Positions 11,151 to 25,031 of a stretch of DNA of 64,000 bases are shown in pieces; the stretch's first letter is position 1; every line of letters begins with the position of its first letter. The translations under genes were made by a program, and so were the position numbers. Under the pieces are notes generated by a model, which was given only the letters and a program-made list of their open reading frames with translations, was not told where the DNA came from and did no database searches. The stretch is from Diplosphaera chodatii (lineage: Eukaryota > Chlorophyta > Trebouxiophyceae > Prasiolales > Stichococcaceae): assembly GCA_032358165.1 (NCBI GenBank), contig JAALGY010000034.1, positions 682,001 to 746,000 on the forward strand, written 5' to 3'.

Positions 11151-11468
11151 ATGAAGCTTCCTCCTTTTCAAGCAGGACATATTGCTCTGTCGCATTAAAC
11201 ATTTTGCATGAAACATGGGCGCACATCAACATACAGCACACCCTGGCTCAAACAGTTGCGGCATCGTTCAAAGCACATACGCTGCCGTCAGGTCTACATG
11301 CTTCCTTCGCGCCGCATTGGCGCCGCACTGGCAAGTACACCAACACAAGACCTCCTGATGAGTTCGGACCCAGTTGGTGGTGTGTTGCATCTACCTTGTC
11401 AGACAGCTTGCTACGAACTCTGGCTGATTCTACTGCCATCATTGGTTCAGCAACTTCGGTGCTATGCT
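11151..11468. other. Gap between the E3 copy and the lipase array
   Basis: Probably the 3' untranslated region of lipase gene A (minus strand) plus the faded end of the E3 flank duplication. Faint similarity to 7990-8140 (for example CTCAACATAC versus ATCAACATAC) is visible. No gene seen. Confidence 0.4.
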
Positions 11469-14400
11469 CTATTCAGCGACTTCGCCGAGGGCACCTCTTT
11501 TCCTCCGCCATCTATGCTTCATGGCCGTGAGTGTCTTTGTGCAAGACCACGGCTCCCGATGTCTCCTGTTGCGGCGCCACTTTCGCGCGCCAAGCTTGTA
11601 GACATTGGCGAGCGCCGTGTCCTCTGATGCGAGGGCGCCATTTGCAACCGAGACTGCCAGCTGGCCATCCTCCTGCATTTGCATGCAGTGTGGTTTGTCC
11701 GACAGCACAGCCTCATTGCAGCTTTGCTGCTTGCAGGTGACACAGTCCTGCAATCTGGCTACTGGTGCAACCCTGCATGCGCATGGTATGGTACCTCGAG
11801 CTGGTAACCAGCATCCTCCAGCACCTCCGCCAGCACAAAGCCGCCAGACTCCAGGATGGATCGGATGGTGTCGTCCTTGAGCATATCGACGACGCCCTGG
11901 CCGCCGCCCACCAGTCCCTGCAGGAGAGCCAGCAGACAGCATTGTTACAGGTCCCCGAGCAATTGCGCCCATGCAATGAGAGCGTATCAACTCGTGAGGC
12001 ATGTAAGTACGTTCATCTGCGGCGTACCAAGTCGGATGGCATGTAAGCACGTTCAGCAGCGGTGCTTGGCCACTCGCCTTGGTTGTGAATTGAGCAGCTA
12101 GCACGGTCAGGGTAGAGAACCCGTACTCGCTGAGGAGGTGGTCAGTCAGTCGGTTCCTGGCATTGTAGCAAGCACGTAGGATGTTCCCTGTAAACTCTCC
12201 CAGCAGCCCCAGCCCTGCGAATGCACCCAAACTGCAGTTGAATGATGTGAGCCCTCCTGACAGCCTCCCTCCTCGGTACTACACTTCGTCAAATGCAAGC
12301 TTTGCGGAGAATCAGCGCACATTGGGAGGAGAAGTGCAGCCGACGCTCAATCGGGGCTGGACGAACCTGTCACGTCGGACAGCCGACAAAGCATGGTTTG
12401 CAACATAACACTCAGCCTTGCGATTGCAGCGCCGCACTCATGCACGTCAGGCCTTGACAGCAGAAGGTCAAGCAGGGAAGAAGTTGGAGATGCACCATGA
12501 GATCGCCGAGAGGGTTTACGATGACCTGCTGGCCTGTCCTCTTGTACACCTGAGCATCACATACTGGTCTCTGACATCAGGTGTGCAAACCACAATGGTG
12601 CATGTACTTAGTGATCAACGCAGCCATATGCACCCACCCTGAACTTCCCGACTTGGGTGATCTGCAGGGACGACAAACTGGGTTTGCCTGCAATATTTGA
12701 AAGGGTGGAAGGGATGGCACGGCATGGCATGGTATGGTCAACAGCAGTATGGCCAATGCCAGTCTGGGCACAACACACCGTGTCCCTGTCGTTGATCACG
12801 TGCCAGGTCTCGGGCACCAGCTCGTCGTATGCTATCGAGAAGGTGCCGTTTCCTACCCTGGGGCAGCCAAAGGTGTATACCTCCACCTGCAAGGGGCGAG
12901 AGCTGAGTTGTGTGGCACCATAGAACGGTACAGGGTGCCTCTCGAGTGCACTCTGTGGAGAGCTGTGTGCTTGCACACCTGCCGTAGAGGAAGCTGGAAG
13001 TCTGCCTGGATGTCGTAGGCGGCAAGAACGCTCAGCGCGCCGCCCAGGCTGTGCCCTGCAAACAAACAGGGCCATTCGTTGCATTTCCACGTGGAGGCCC
13101 TGCGACACCTGTGCAGACGGTTGTCTACAAACAACACTGGCCACTCTGCAGCATTTGAAGATGCTGCAAGCGAGGGCCTCACCCGTGACCAGGATGCGCG
13201 GCGGCGGACCCGGGTCATGGTCATCAATCAGCCCTCGTATCCTGGCTAACACACGCTCTCTGCAGAGCTCACGCCCTCGTTCAGCTCAAGTGTGAAGGCA
13301 GGTCTTGGGTTCAGCAACACAGTTCCGTCCGCAGCCACTTCGACGCGAAACTGGTTTGTCCCAGCGCCACAGAGGCCTGCACTGTGACGCCCTGCGGATA
13401 CCGGATCCAGGCAGCGCAGGGCAGCACCTGAAGCCGCCAGCAGTCCAGGCAGCCAGGAACCCTCTGTGCACGAGCGCTGGCCAGGACGGCCGGAGTCCTG
13501 TGTGTGCTGGCTGCCGGGGATGCCGCGTGGGGAGCACCTGCCGAACCCACGCATCTTCTGACGTTGCTGATACATCTTTGCAGTCAGCCCAGGCTGCGCG
13601 TAGGCAGGGCAAGGTATACCCCCAAGGACACACAAGCATTTTGGGCACCAAGCACCTCTGCTACTTGCGCAGCTCAGCCATCAGAATGAGGCATGCGAGG
13701 TCCAGCAAGAGCGCCACTCTGCATCTTCCGAATCGTGCCCACCTGCAAGTCTGCCCAGGCCGCTGCCGCAGAGGACGTGCCTCGGAACGACAGCAGGATG
13801 GTGCCTGGCCCGCTCGCCAGCAGCAGCTTGGTGTCGTGCGTCGCCTCGCGCATGATGCTGATGGTGTTGAGGTTCAGCAGCCGCAGCGCGGCTCCCAGTT
13901 CCGGATCAAGGGGTACGTCACCCTGCACAGTGAGTTGTCGGGGTCATGCACCGTGTAGGGCATTTGTTTACGCAACCCCCTTGTGTGCTGCAGGGAATGA
14001 TACTCCGCAGACGGAGACAGACGGAGGCAGAGCTTGCTGCAGATGGCAGTGGCCAGCGCAGGTGGCGTGGAATACTTGTAGTCACACATGGCGCTTGCCT
14101 CGAGGGCGTCCGGGTCCCCTGGACCTTCTGCCGCCTCCACATCAGCGCCTGCATGCTCCTCATGCTGGTACGACAGGAACGTCCAATGGAACGCCTGTGG
14201 CATCAGCGTTCAAGTCATCACCTGGTGTAGGTTCATGCACGACTGCGCTGGCATGTGCACTTGATTGCCATGCATGCAGCAGTGTGAAAATGTGCACACT
14301 CAGGGTGCAATTCAGCAGTTTGCAAGGCCACATCACGCAACAGATAAATTGGCCACCTTCAGAGCAGTCTCCATACAGAACAGCGGCTCGTGCTGCATGT

Positions 14401-17400
14401 CGCCAAGTCCCTCGTACTGCGCCATGATGGCTGCCCACTCAGCTCGCTTCCGCCCCCTGCTAGCCTCATCCCATGCCACCTCTTGCAACAGCAGCTGCAT
14501 TGCACCAACCCGCGAAGGATCGAAAGTGGCATATGAAGTATTTGTCAAGCGGCTGTTCCGCGCATAGGTGGGTGATTTATAAAGCATATGACATGCCTTT
14601 TGCACTGTGCGCTTGGATGCTGCAGCCACGATCAATATGGATGAAGCCTTGAGGGGCAACACTACCTTTCGAAGCGGGCTCAAATCTGAAGCACTCCGAG
14701 GCATGAAGAAGAAGGCCTGTGGGCAGTGACAACAGGGATGTGCAGAACAAAAAGTATGCCTTGCTTTGCACTCAGGTGCTGAGGCGCATGAGTTGGCAGC
14801 TTAGACTGGTCCAGGCCACTCACCATGACGATGACCAAGGTTGCCATCACGATTTGGTTTGGTGCCAATCCCAACCAAGTGAGCAGCTGCAGATCAGCGA
14901 AGTAAGGCTTCTGCACTTGTGCAACCCGACGGTTGCAGCAGCAAGCACAACATGGCAAGCGAGTGCAACAGGCAGCATGCAGCATAGTTGGGTCTACTCA
15001 CGTAGCTGGAACACCGACCGGAACTCACAAACCATAATAGAAGCGTTGACATAAACAAAAACCTGTGCAGAATGCGCATGGGTGGATGTGCTCGATCAGA
15101 AGACTGCACACAGAATGACGAGCAGCAGAGCATGGCGTGTGGTTGTTGTAAGATAAATCAACAGCGCAGAATGTGGCTGATCATGATGGGGTGACATTCC
15201 TGCGCAACACGCTTACCATATTGCCAGCCGGCTTGTCTGCCGCTGCAGGCGTTGCAAGTGCAGTTGAGCAATCTGGTCTCAAGACACATCTCTTCTACTT
15301 GACAGAGAAATACAGCACATGTCATGCATACAAAAGATGACATGAGCTGCCTGGATTCGTGCAATCATGTTGCCTGCACAATATCACAGGGTCATCAGCG
15401 CAGGCACATGCAAGCTTGGCAAAGGCATCACTACGAGCGTACACATGGAAGTGACCAGGTGTGAAGGCTATGCCAACCTGTTCTGAAGGCGTGATAGGGC
15501 GACCTTCGCAGCGCTCTGAAACTCTTCAAGCTGTAGATCAGCATGAGCAAAGCATACGCTGCAAACAGGATGGCCAGCAGCCTGCAAGTCAGCAGGCAAA
15601 GGTGGTCGAGCTGCTTTGAACAACATGGCAATGCCCACTGCTGCACCCTTGATATCTTGCAGCTGGCTTGACAACCTGGTGACATCGCGTGTCTGCAGGT
15701 TGTCCGCGCCAGCATAACAGAAGGCAACAAAGGCGTCGCAGCCCTGGTCGCTCGGGCCTACCAGACAGCAGTGCTCGGAGCTCGAACAGGTTGACGAGCA
15801 GCAGCATCATCAGCAAACACCTTGAGCATGGCGCTCAGCATGCGCAGCCATTGAGCTGCAGGCGCAGGCAAAAGGCCCAAGACTTCACACAGGGTGCCAC
15901 ACTTAGATTAATTGCGTCCGCTAAGCTTTGCCCGCTGCCGATCACTTTCTGCCAGATCATGTCGCCCTCCAGCACAATCCACACGATGGCTGCAATGCAC
16001 ACACGTCAGGTCACACAAGCATTCACAGCAGCGGCTAGAAGCCAGCGCACATCACTCTGGATGCTAGGGTGTGTTCACAGGTTCACCAGAGGGCCAGTGG
16101 TAATACAGTGGCGCATCCAAAACGATCTGTGCATCAGCTCCAGAGATGGTGTCCAGAGGTGTGACTGCTCGCTCTGCAGCATAGGCTGTTGACACTGCCA
16201 CCTGGTGCGCATGTGCCTGCTCAGCACGTGCTCCTGCGCCCTTCTCTGCAAACCGCATGAGCAACGCAAGGTGGCAGGCTGATACAGACATTCATCCAGC
16301 ATGTTTGCACTCCAGGCGGGGCAGCAGGATGTAGGTCGACATGCCATTGAACCTGCACAGCCCAGCCGCTTCTTTACAGCCCGGCGTATCCAGGGCCACC
16401 ATTGACGGTCGTGGCTCAAAGGGCAGGAGCAGTGCGACAGCACGCTCAACAGGAAGAACAGCGTGTTCCAGCACGTCCTGCCCACGGCCACCAGCATCAT
16501 GTCATTGCGCATGCATGGTGACAGTGCCCGAAGCAATGTGACAGGTCTCTCCCTACAGTGCACGCTGCTGCATGAACAAGACACAGGACAGTTGTGCCAC
16601 TCACCAGCGCACGAAGGCGCAGTTATCGAGGATTTTGGAGTACCTGCACACTCACAATGTCTGTCACAGGTCGACTGCTGTGGGCACCCAAAAGTCAAGT
16701 CCACCGCGCATCTACCGATTCATGCGATACGTGTGCCGCACCATGTGCACTGGTCGCGCAGCAGCTGGATGTTGGGCGCCAGCCAGAAGCACACGTTCAG
16801 CATCTGCGGGGTTCAAGGCCTGGATGTGTGAGGCCTTGTCAGTAGCAGCTTGGCACACAAGAGGCTACTGTAGGCGTAATCGCAATCGACTGATGCTCTT
16901 GCACCGGAGGACATGCATGTACTTCCTTGTAGATCTGACAGGCCCCGCGGAAGCACCTGAAGGTTGAGCATCGCATAGTGGACCGCAACCAGGCGGATCC
17001 TTCGCTTGGACCACTGGAGTCTGCGGGCCCGCCACATGTGTCGGACGCACACCACATTGGCCACGCTCATGGCCACAAAGCACAAACCTGCACATACACA
17101 TGACACATGCGATGAGCACATGTTCACACGATGCGCGGGAGACTGCGCGAATGAGCTGCTTGATGAACAGTGCAGATCGGACGATGCCACTCACCGGCTA
17201 GGACGACATTCAGCACAGCAAAGTGACGCCGCCTGAACCAGGCGTCAGTGTTCTTGACGGATTTCAGGATGAGCTGCGAGATGAGCAGCACGATGCCAAA
17301 GCCAGCGACGACTTGCATCGTCCCTACTAGCCTCTGGTAAGAGGCAGGAAGAGTGTTCAGCCGATGCTTGTGCCATGCCGGTGGCTCTGAGCAGCAGTTC

Positions 17401-17837
17401 CCGCCGGTTGGTGCATGCATGCTCACCCGTGTCTCAAGGGCCGTATCGCATTCCAGCGTCAGCGTCACATGTCGGAGACTGGCTTCGTAGGCAGCCTGAG
17501 CGGATGTATCCGGCGGCAGTGCTGCATGCTCAGCGCCGGTCTGTGTGTGACACCTGGGCTGTGCGCTGCGGCAGGAGTCCGCAGACGACCTGCCGCTTGC
17601 ACAGGTGTCCTTCGGCGGCGAGCGCTGTGCAGAGACAGTGGCAGCAACTGCCGCATCGCATGCAATGGCACCATCCGCTGGTGCCGGCTCCACAGGTACG
17701 CCTGCAACACACGCGCCAGGAGGGCGGAGAATTTGGTTACGGCATCGGGCGAGGGAACTGAGCACCACAGCGTCTGCCGTACGTGTCAGCTCACACAACG
17801 CACATCACGGGCGATTGTCACCTGCTGTGCGCATCAT
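11469..17837 (-). CDS. Polytopic membrane class-3 lipase, copy A
   Basis: Predicted membrane-anchored acylglycerol or phospholipid hydrolase. The start is a tiny exon at 17837-17822 (ATGATGCGCACAGCAG, donor GTGACA). It splices in phase to 17701, which begins a hydrophilic N-terminus ending YEASLRHVTLTLECD (about 17450). Transmembrane exons follow: about 17330-17200 (VVAGFGIVLLISQLILKSV), 17060-16970, 16500-16400, 15590-15490 (LLAILFAAYALLMLIYSLKS) and 14900-14820 (WLGLAPNQIVMATLVIVMV). Lipase part: TILLSFRGTSSAAAAWADLQ (13750-13800), HRGFLAAWTAGGF (13450), GHSLGGALSVLAAYDI (13000-13060), VYTFGCPRVGN and INDRDTV (12780-12890), NPLGDLMVH (12500), and DHLLSEYGFSTLTVLA (about 12130), whose His is the likely catalytic one. 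The tail exon (about 11735-11469) ends with a basic stretch and TAG. Substrate is unknown. Confidence 0.82.
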
Positions 17838-18177
17838 TGTCCGCCTATGGGCCCGTGTTGGCAACAGCAGAACATAGCGCACAAATTATACATCATAGTG
17901 ATGACGTGTGGCACACGCAGCTCGCATGAGCTTGACAGTTGCCAGGTCTCGAAGCTGAACACTGCTGGATTGATCGCCTGCAGAGCCACGCTCTGCAAGG
18001 CCTGCACTCACGTCATGCACACGTGTATGGTCGCATCAAGCAAGCAAGGATCACTGGACCTCGGCTGCTGGGTCTGCCTACCAACAGCGGCACACGGGAC
18101 ATGGAGCGCGTTCCTGGGTGCGACGCTTTGTTGGGCTGTCTTTCTCTCATGCGAGATGCGATTAGTCAATAAGTGGG

Positions 18178-18183
18178 CACGTG
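18178..18183 (-). promoter_or_regulatory. CACGTG box upstream of lipase A
   Basis: CACGTG in the context GTGGGCACGTGATG, 341 bp upstream of the proposed start codon of copy A. Copies B, C and D have the same hexamer at nearly the same distance. Confidence 0.4.
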
Positions 18184-18204
18184 ATGCCCACCATCCGAGA
18201 AGTA

Positions 18205-18240
18205 CTAGGGGAGTTAAAGAACTTCTTTGACTACCCCTAG
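18205..18240. repeat. 36-bp imperfect inverted repeat
   Basis: CTAGGGGAGTTAAAGAA is followed, after one base, by its near-complement TTCTTTGACTACCCCTAG. The arms pair with one mismatch and one bulge. It is AT-richer than its surroundings. Confidence 0.65.
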
Positions 18241-18595
18241 AACTACATCGGGTCGAGTCTGCTCTAAGAGTGCGTACCAGCGTCGGTGAGGATGACATTG
18301 CAAAACATATTAGAAGCACTGCTTGTCAAACAATCCAAGAATGCCAGATCTTGAACCACTCTTTGCTACTGCAGCAGCGGTACAGGGTATGTAAAGAGCA
18401 TGGCAGTCTGTCATTTTGGCACAGTCAAGCAACCTGACATACAAGCATCAATACAATAGCCAATTGATTATGCGCAGATCAAGGACCAACAGCAACTACA
18501 GATCTCACTCGGGACCAAAATCTTGGGCGCCTGCCTTGACCCGCCATCGCCGCCTCATGGCCGCGAATGGTGCATGCAGTGCGAGCGCATGTCTA

Positions 18596-21500
18596 TCAAC
18601 TACTGCTGGTGTGGCGCAACTTCCATTCGCCCAGCTGATACACAGTAGCCAGCGAATTTTTCGACGCAAGGGTGCCTGCCGAGGCGTCTGCGCTTGCCAG
18701 TTGACCATTCCCCTGCAAGTGTCAGCACTACAGCTTCGCCGGCAGCCTAGAGCAGATGGCTGCTGTCATACGTCAAACCGTGTTACACCCTGATATCCTA
18801 TCGCAAGCTAGCTTGTGGAGACGCTTGCCTGCAGCACGAAGCCTGCATCCCGCACCACCTCCTCGAGTACAAAGCCGCCGGACTCCAGGATTGAACGGAT
18901 GGCTGGGCTGTCGGAGATAAGGTCAACAGCGCCCTGCGCGCCGCCCGGAACGCCCTGCTAGGCATGCGTAGTTGCGTTCGCCGCTGCTAACATCTCGTAC
19001 GCATACACAGGTCAACTGGTTTTTGCAGCTGACTTGCACGAGCAGACCTGAGAAGGACGTGTCAGATACAGTACCTTTGTTGTGCTGAATTGGACGGCCA
19101 CCACGGACAGCAAAGAGTGCCAGTATTCACTGAGGAAATGGTTGGAAAGACGGCTTCTGGCATTGCGAAAGCCATCTATGATGCCAACCATCACTTCGCC
19201 GACCAATCCCAGCCCTGTAAAATGTGTGAGAGAACTGATCCGGACAACGTGGATCAACCCTGATCCTCCATGCTTGGCATTCATGCATGGGATTGGCACA
19301 CGTTGCTAGGGGCAGCCAGAAATAGAAGTGCGCACATTGGGATGAGAAATGTAGCCGACGCTCAATCGGGGCTGGGCGAACCTGTCAAGGCATGCAACAA
19401 CGCATCACCCATCAGGGATGCAGGGATGCTAGGTTTCAGCAGGCTGCATCGCAAGCCCTGGAGCCCCAGGGGCATCTACACAGACCACACACTCAAGGTT
19501 GGGAACATCAGGATCCGGAAAAAAGGGGTGCACCATCATGTCGCCCAGAGGGTTGATGATGATCTGCTGCCCTGTCCTCTTGTACACCTGAGCAAGGACA
19601 TGCAACATTTTCCGTCAAATAAGGGCTACACACAAGGGGCTTGCAACTGTACTTCATATGGTTAACCAACCAGACTGCTACTGACCCTGAACTTCCCGAC
19701 TTGGGTGATCTGCAGGGACAGTATAAAGGCCAACATCATTGTCTTGAGAGACACGGCATGAAGTTGACACGGCATGTATGACAGACACGCACATGAGCGA
19801 AAGCTGTCCACGGCACCGCGCACCGTGTCCCTATCATTGATCACGTGCCAGGTCTCGGGCACCAGCTGGTCGTATGCGGTCGAGAAGCTGCCGTTGCCTA
19901 CCCGCGGGCAGCCAAACGTGTATACCTCCACCTGCGCTCAAGCGCCAGCTGGATTGCTGGCACAACAACCGATCCGACAGCCAGCAACCAGGTGCAGAGG
20001 TGCTGTAGCAAACTGAGCACTGTTGCAACCTGAGCAGATCCGTTTGCGAGGCCTGCACCTGCCGGGGCGGGAGGGCGAACTCTGTCTGGATGTCATAAGC
20101 TGCAAGGATGCTGAGTGCCCCGCCCAGGCTGTGGCCTGCCACAGGGAAGGGCTGCCCTCGAAGGATGCAGCTGTGACGGCTGGACAATGCACGGGACTGT
20201 GTGTGACAGCAGACCGAGCAAATATACGAGATCTACCAGTGGCAGCTTGACGGCGCATGAATACCGCAACTGATTGGCTCACCTGTGACCAGGATGCGTG
20301 GCAGCTGCCCTTTGCCACGGCCAGCCAGCAGGCCCCGCATCGTGCCTAGCACGCGCTGTCTGCAGTTCAACGTACTTGCTTGGCTCACACCCCAGAGGCG
20401 AATTCCCAGAACAAACCCGGAGCATACTCCCAGTACAGGTTTGCAAGCCAACTGGAAGGCGACATCAACACGCAAACTGGACATCCACACTGTCACACAG
20501 TGTGCCCAACATCATCCCATCTGCGATCAGCAAGCTCAAGAGCGGCAAGCAGCACCTGAAGCCGCCAGCGGTCCAGGCAGCCAGGAAACCTCTGTGCACG
20601 AGCGCTGGCCAGCCGTGGCCTGCCTCGGCCGACTGCCTGGGATGACGCATCGGCAGCACCTGCCATGGTCATATGTACCTTGACATTGCTAGCATTTGGG
20701 CGTCTAGAAGCCACCAACACATGCGTTGCCATGGCTCTTTCAGGACACCCAATCGCTCACCAGCATCAAGGACCCTGGTGCTCAAAATGCAGCCATTGTT
20801 GATCATCGAAAAATTCAGCAGGTTCAAGCTTTAGCACCTGAAGTTTGTAAGCTTGAGAGGTTCGAATACCTGCACATCTGCCCAGGCCGCAGCCGCTGAA
20901 GCAGTCCCCCGGAACGACAGCACAATGGCGCCTGGCCCCCTCGCCAGCAGCAGCTTGGTGTCGTGCGTGGCTTCACGCATGATGCTGATGGTGTTGAGGT
21001 TCAGCAGCTGCAGCGCTACTCCCACCCGCGGATCGAGCGGGACGCCACCCTGTACATGCATCCCAAGCGTGTACAGGAAGTTGTACAGGGGTCTGGAACG
21101 TTGCCTGTGCAAATTGCCGATTTAGCTCCTGTGCATGCAGTAAAATCAATATGCGTCAAAGACGGGTGCGGCCCTGGCATGACGGGAGAAAGGCTTTTGT
21201 ATCTGACCAGCGCCACTAGTCACAGAAGCATGGTGCTTGCCTCAAGGGCATCCGGATTCCCTGGAGTCTCGGCCGCCTCCAGATCAGCACCGGCATGCTC
21301 CTCGAAGCGGTAGGACAGGAAAGTCCAATGAAATGCCTGTGGCATGGGCCGCCATGTCACCAGGGTGCTGTAGTAAGCAAATTATTATCTGCGTGTGTGC
21401 ATGCCACGCACAAGCGCTTCGGGTGCAGGCAGTGTGCACGGGCACCAATATCGGGGTGCAATGCAGCACACTACAGAAGCAAGGCGTGCTAGCACAAGTC

Positions 21501-24500
21501 TGTGTTTCACATGCATGGGCCACCTTGAGGGCTGTCTCAGTACAGAAGAGCGGCTCGTGCTCAAGGTCGCCGATGCCCGCATACTCGGCCACAACTGCTG
21601 ACCGCTCAGCTCGCTTGCGCTCCCTGCTGGCTTCATCCCACGCCACCTCTTGCAGCAGCAGCTGCGACAACACCACGTTGTAACATTGGCAACCAGTGGC
21701 ACACCATGTGGCCACGAACAGCGCGCTGCCCACCAAGAATTATGCACAAACCAAGAGGAGTGCCAATCCATCGTGCTTTCGGCGCGTGCAGCCTTCCCCA
21801 CACATGCACACATGTACAGATTTCCACACGCAGCCGACGTCACCTTTCGAAGCGGGCTCAGGTCCGAGGCACTTCGTGGCGTGAAGAAGAAGGCCTGTGG
21901 GCAGAGGCCAGGGCAACCACCTTGAGCAGCTTGCTTGCTCTGCTGAGCTGGGGCGCATGAGCTCCTGCTAGGACTGCGGACAGGGGTTTCGTACTACTCA
22001 CCATGACTATCACCAAGGTTGCCATGACGATCTGGTTTGGCGCTAGACCCAGCCAGGTGAGCAACTGCAAGGCAGAGAGGAGCGGTCTGACTTGCGATTA
22101 AAAGTAGATGATAGCAGCAACGAGTAGAGTTCTCACCAAGCCAGCATGGCCATGGGATACTCTGTCATAAGGGCAGCACATGAGTGGCCGCTCACATAGC
22201 TGGAACACTTCTGAGGATACACGAACCACAAGCAAATTGATGATAGAAAGAAAAACCTGCGCAGGGCCCTACGCTCTTTCTGAGGTCAAATTGTGGGTGT
22301 GAGTATGCACAGCAGGGTACAGTTGATGCTGGTGACACAGGGGCGACAAGTAGACGCTCAGATTATACACGTTTTTTGAGTACTCGTCAGCAGACTCACC
22401 AGACAGAGACCCGCCCTGTCTGCCGCTGCAGGATGACAACTGCTTCTCAGTGATTAGTTGCTGGACGGCTGTCCGCAGGCAAGCAGAGCGTGTGGACAGC
22501 ATGCATGGAGCCGACTTCGACAAACCTGGATCCGCGCAATCATGTTGCCTGTGTGTGTGGCAGAAGCTATATCAGGAACATTGCAAGGGTGCTTGTGACA
22601 ACTGCAAGCAGTGGAGCCACAACCAACCTGTTCTGAAAGCGTGGTAGGCCGAAGTTCGCAATGCGCGAAAACTCTTCAAGCTGTATATGATCAGGAGCAC
22701 GGCATACAGCGCAAAAAGGATGGCCAGCAGCCTGCGGGAAACGGCTTCAACGTGGTGAGGTTGCTGTGGGCGACATGACCAGCTCAGGTGTGCAGGAGCA
22801 GCATGTGCTGCAGCAGGCATGGCACCTGGTGGCGATGTGCGTCTGCGCAGATACACTGCCAGCATAGCATGCTTCAACAAAGACGTCACAGCCCTGGCCC
22901 GGTGTGTCTGCGGAACAGGAAGTAGGGTGCAGGATGAGCACAGGCCGACGACATCAGCCGTCGGAGACTCGAGCATCCAAGAGGACTGAACATGCGCAGA
23001 CGCAGGGAGGCACTATGCGTCAGATCATGACCCGAGACTCGATGCACATGCGGCAGGAATGCACTGCTGTCTCACCTCCATCGCCTCCACTGTTAGCTGC
23101 CTTCTGCCAGATTATGTCACCCTCCAGCGCGACCCACACAACGGCTGCAGTGCACGCACACCCACATCGCTCGGGTTGCATCGGCTGCAGCCGGCAGCAT
23201 TGAATCACCGCAAGCACTGCCACAGCCATGGCACGCTGACACGCTGTTCACCTGAGGGCCAGTGGTAGTAGAATGGCGCATCCAGAACGATCCGAGCATC
23301 AGCTCCAGAGATGGTGTCCAAGGGCGCGACTGCTCGATCGGCACCAAGGCCTATTGAGCCCTTCGTCTGCTGCGCATGTGGCTGTTCCACAGCGGCTTCG
23401 GCACGCTTCTCTTCAGCTGCGCAACCTGTGCACACTTTGGCATGTCAACTGATTACCCCACTCACTCACGGCAAGGCAAGGCAGAGCTGGATCCTCACCT
23501 GGAGCTGGGTGCTTCTTGATGGCATGCTGTAACCAGTGCCACCACTTCCGGTCGCCTTGCAGGGGGCAGGAGCAGTGCGACAGCACGCTCAGCAGGAAGA
23601 ACAGCGTGTTCCAGCATGTCCTGCTCGTAAAGATTGGCGCAATAATTTGCACGCCATGAGATGCAATATCGATGCAGCTGGGTCAGATGGGCCATTGCTC
23701 GTGCCAGGCTGCGTTATGACAGAAGCGTGTTGCCACTTCGCTCACCAGCGAATGAGCCCACATGTGTTTGTGAAGTCGCTGAACCTGTGCTGACAGCACC
23801 ACATCACCTTACCATGCCATCCAGGCAGGCACTCATGATTCACGTCCCTGGCACAGTAAAGCACTGATGCAGGGTGTAAGACGCACCATGCGCACTGCGA
23901 GCGCAGCAGCCGTATGTTGGGCGCCAGCCAGAATGTTGTGTTCACCATCTGCACAACGTATACATGATCTGGTTGCTGTTGTCCCACAAGTTGATCCATG
24001 CTGACACCGGTGCAGCATGCTAAGATGTCAAATGCAGGTAAATATGCGGTCAGAGACAGCAGACTCGCTGCAGGATATGCAACACAGTACATTCAAGTTT
24101 GAGATGCCGCCTGGATGCACCTGTATGGTGAGCATCGCGTAGTGGGTGGCGACCAGGCGGCTTCGCCGCTTGGACCACTGGAGTCTGCGTGCACGCCATA
24201 TGTGCTGGATGCAGACCACATTGGCCGCGCTCAGGGCCGCCAGACATAAACCTAAGCATACAAAGCATGCACAGGTGACAGCATGGCCAACGGATTGCAC
24301 AGAAGAACGCACGCATGCATTCTTGGTGACAGTGTGTAGGTCGACTCTTCGCTCACTGGCCAGCACGACGTTCAGCACGGCGAAGTGACGCTCTCTGAAC
24401 CACGCGTCCCCATTCCTGACAGACTTGAGGATGAGCTGCGTCACAAGTAGCACCATGCCCAGACCGACGACGGCTTGCAGCGTCCCAACAAGCCACTAAT

Positions 24501-25031
24501 ACACAGGTACACAGATCAGTCAGCGTGTGAAGCTGTTGGCGATGGATGTTCACAGATACACAGCAAACAGACACCAGTCAGCTGGGCATGACCGAGGCCG
24601 CCCGTGGCACATGCGCACATCTACCCCAGCCATGTACGATGCAAGCTCACCCTCGTGACCCATGCCGTGTCACACTCCAGCCTCAGCGTGACGTGACGCA
24701 GACTGGCTTCGTACGCTGCCTGAGCTGACCTGTCGGTTGGCGGTGCACTAGCGGACCCAAGCTCAGTGCCACTGTGCACGTCGGGCTGTGCGCTGCCGCA
24801 GGAGTCTGCAACCGACCGTCCGCTCGCATGGCTGTCTTTCTCGGAGCGGCTTGCACTAGATGTGTCAGTTACTGCTGTGTCGCAGGCAACTGCGCCATCC
24901 GCAGCTGCTGACTTCGCGGGTGTGCAAGGCGTGCTTTGCATGTGGGATATCAACCTCAGCACTAGATTGTTGCCCGGCTGCGTGCACATACCACATGTGA
25001 CTGATCGTCAAAACGAACCTGCTGTGGGCAT
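18596..25031 (-). CDS. Polytopic membrane class-3 lipase, copy B
   Basis: Same family and exon order as its neighbours. The start exon is 25031-25019 (ATGCCCACAGCAG, donor GTTCG), spliced in phase to an exon encoding ADGAVACDTAVTDTSSASRS and, at about 24700, YEASLRHVTLRLECDTAW. Membrane segments include VVGLGMVLLVTQLILKSV (24450), CWNTLFFLLSVLSHCSC (23600), LLAILFALYAVLLIIYSLKS (22700) and APNQIVMATLVIVMV (22030). Lipase motifs: AIVLSFRGTASAAAAWADVQ (20890-20950), HRGFLAAWTAGGF (20580), GHSLGGALSILAAYDI (20100), VYTFGCPRVGN and INDRDTV (19830-19930), INPLGDMMVHP (19540), NHFLSEYWHSLLSVVA (19110). The penultimate exon (18800-18955) differs from its neighbours (GVPGGAQGAVDLISDSPAIR). The tail ends LATVYQLGEWKLRHTSSS with the stop at 18596-18598. 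No inactivating break was noticed. Confidence 0.82.

Larger units (their letters stand above)
17838..18595. other. Intergenic between lipase A (5') and lipase B (3')
   Basis: Holds the presumed promoter of A, including a CACGTG box at 18178, and a 36-bp imperfect palindrome at 18205-18240. Otherwise no coding pattern. Confidence 0.5.

Noticed and set aside
18205..18240. tRNA gene or rho-independent terminator
   Set aside because: The hairpin is a simple foldback without a cloverleaf, and bacterial-type terminators do not apply to a nuclear genome.
12790..19850. Extra CACGTG sites at about 12797 and 19840
   Set aside because: They lie inside the coding exon for ETWHVINDRDTV (antisense of CACGTGCCAGGTC), so they are codon-driven rather than regulatory.
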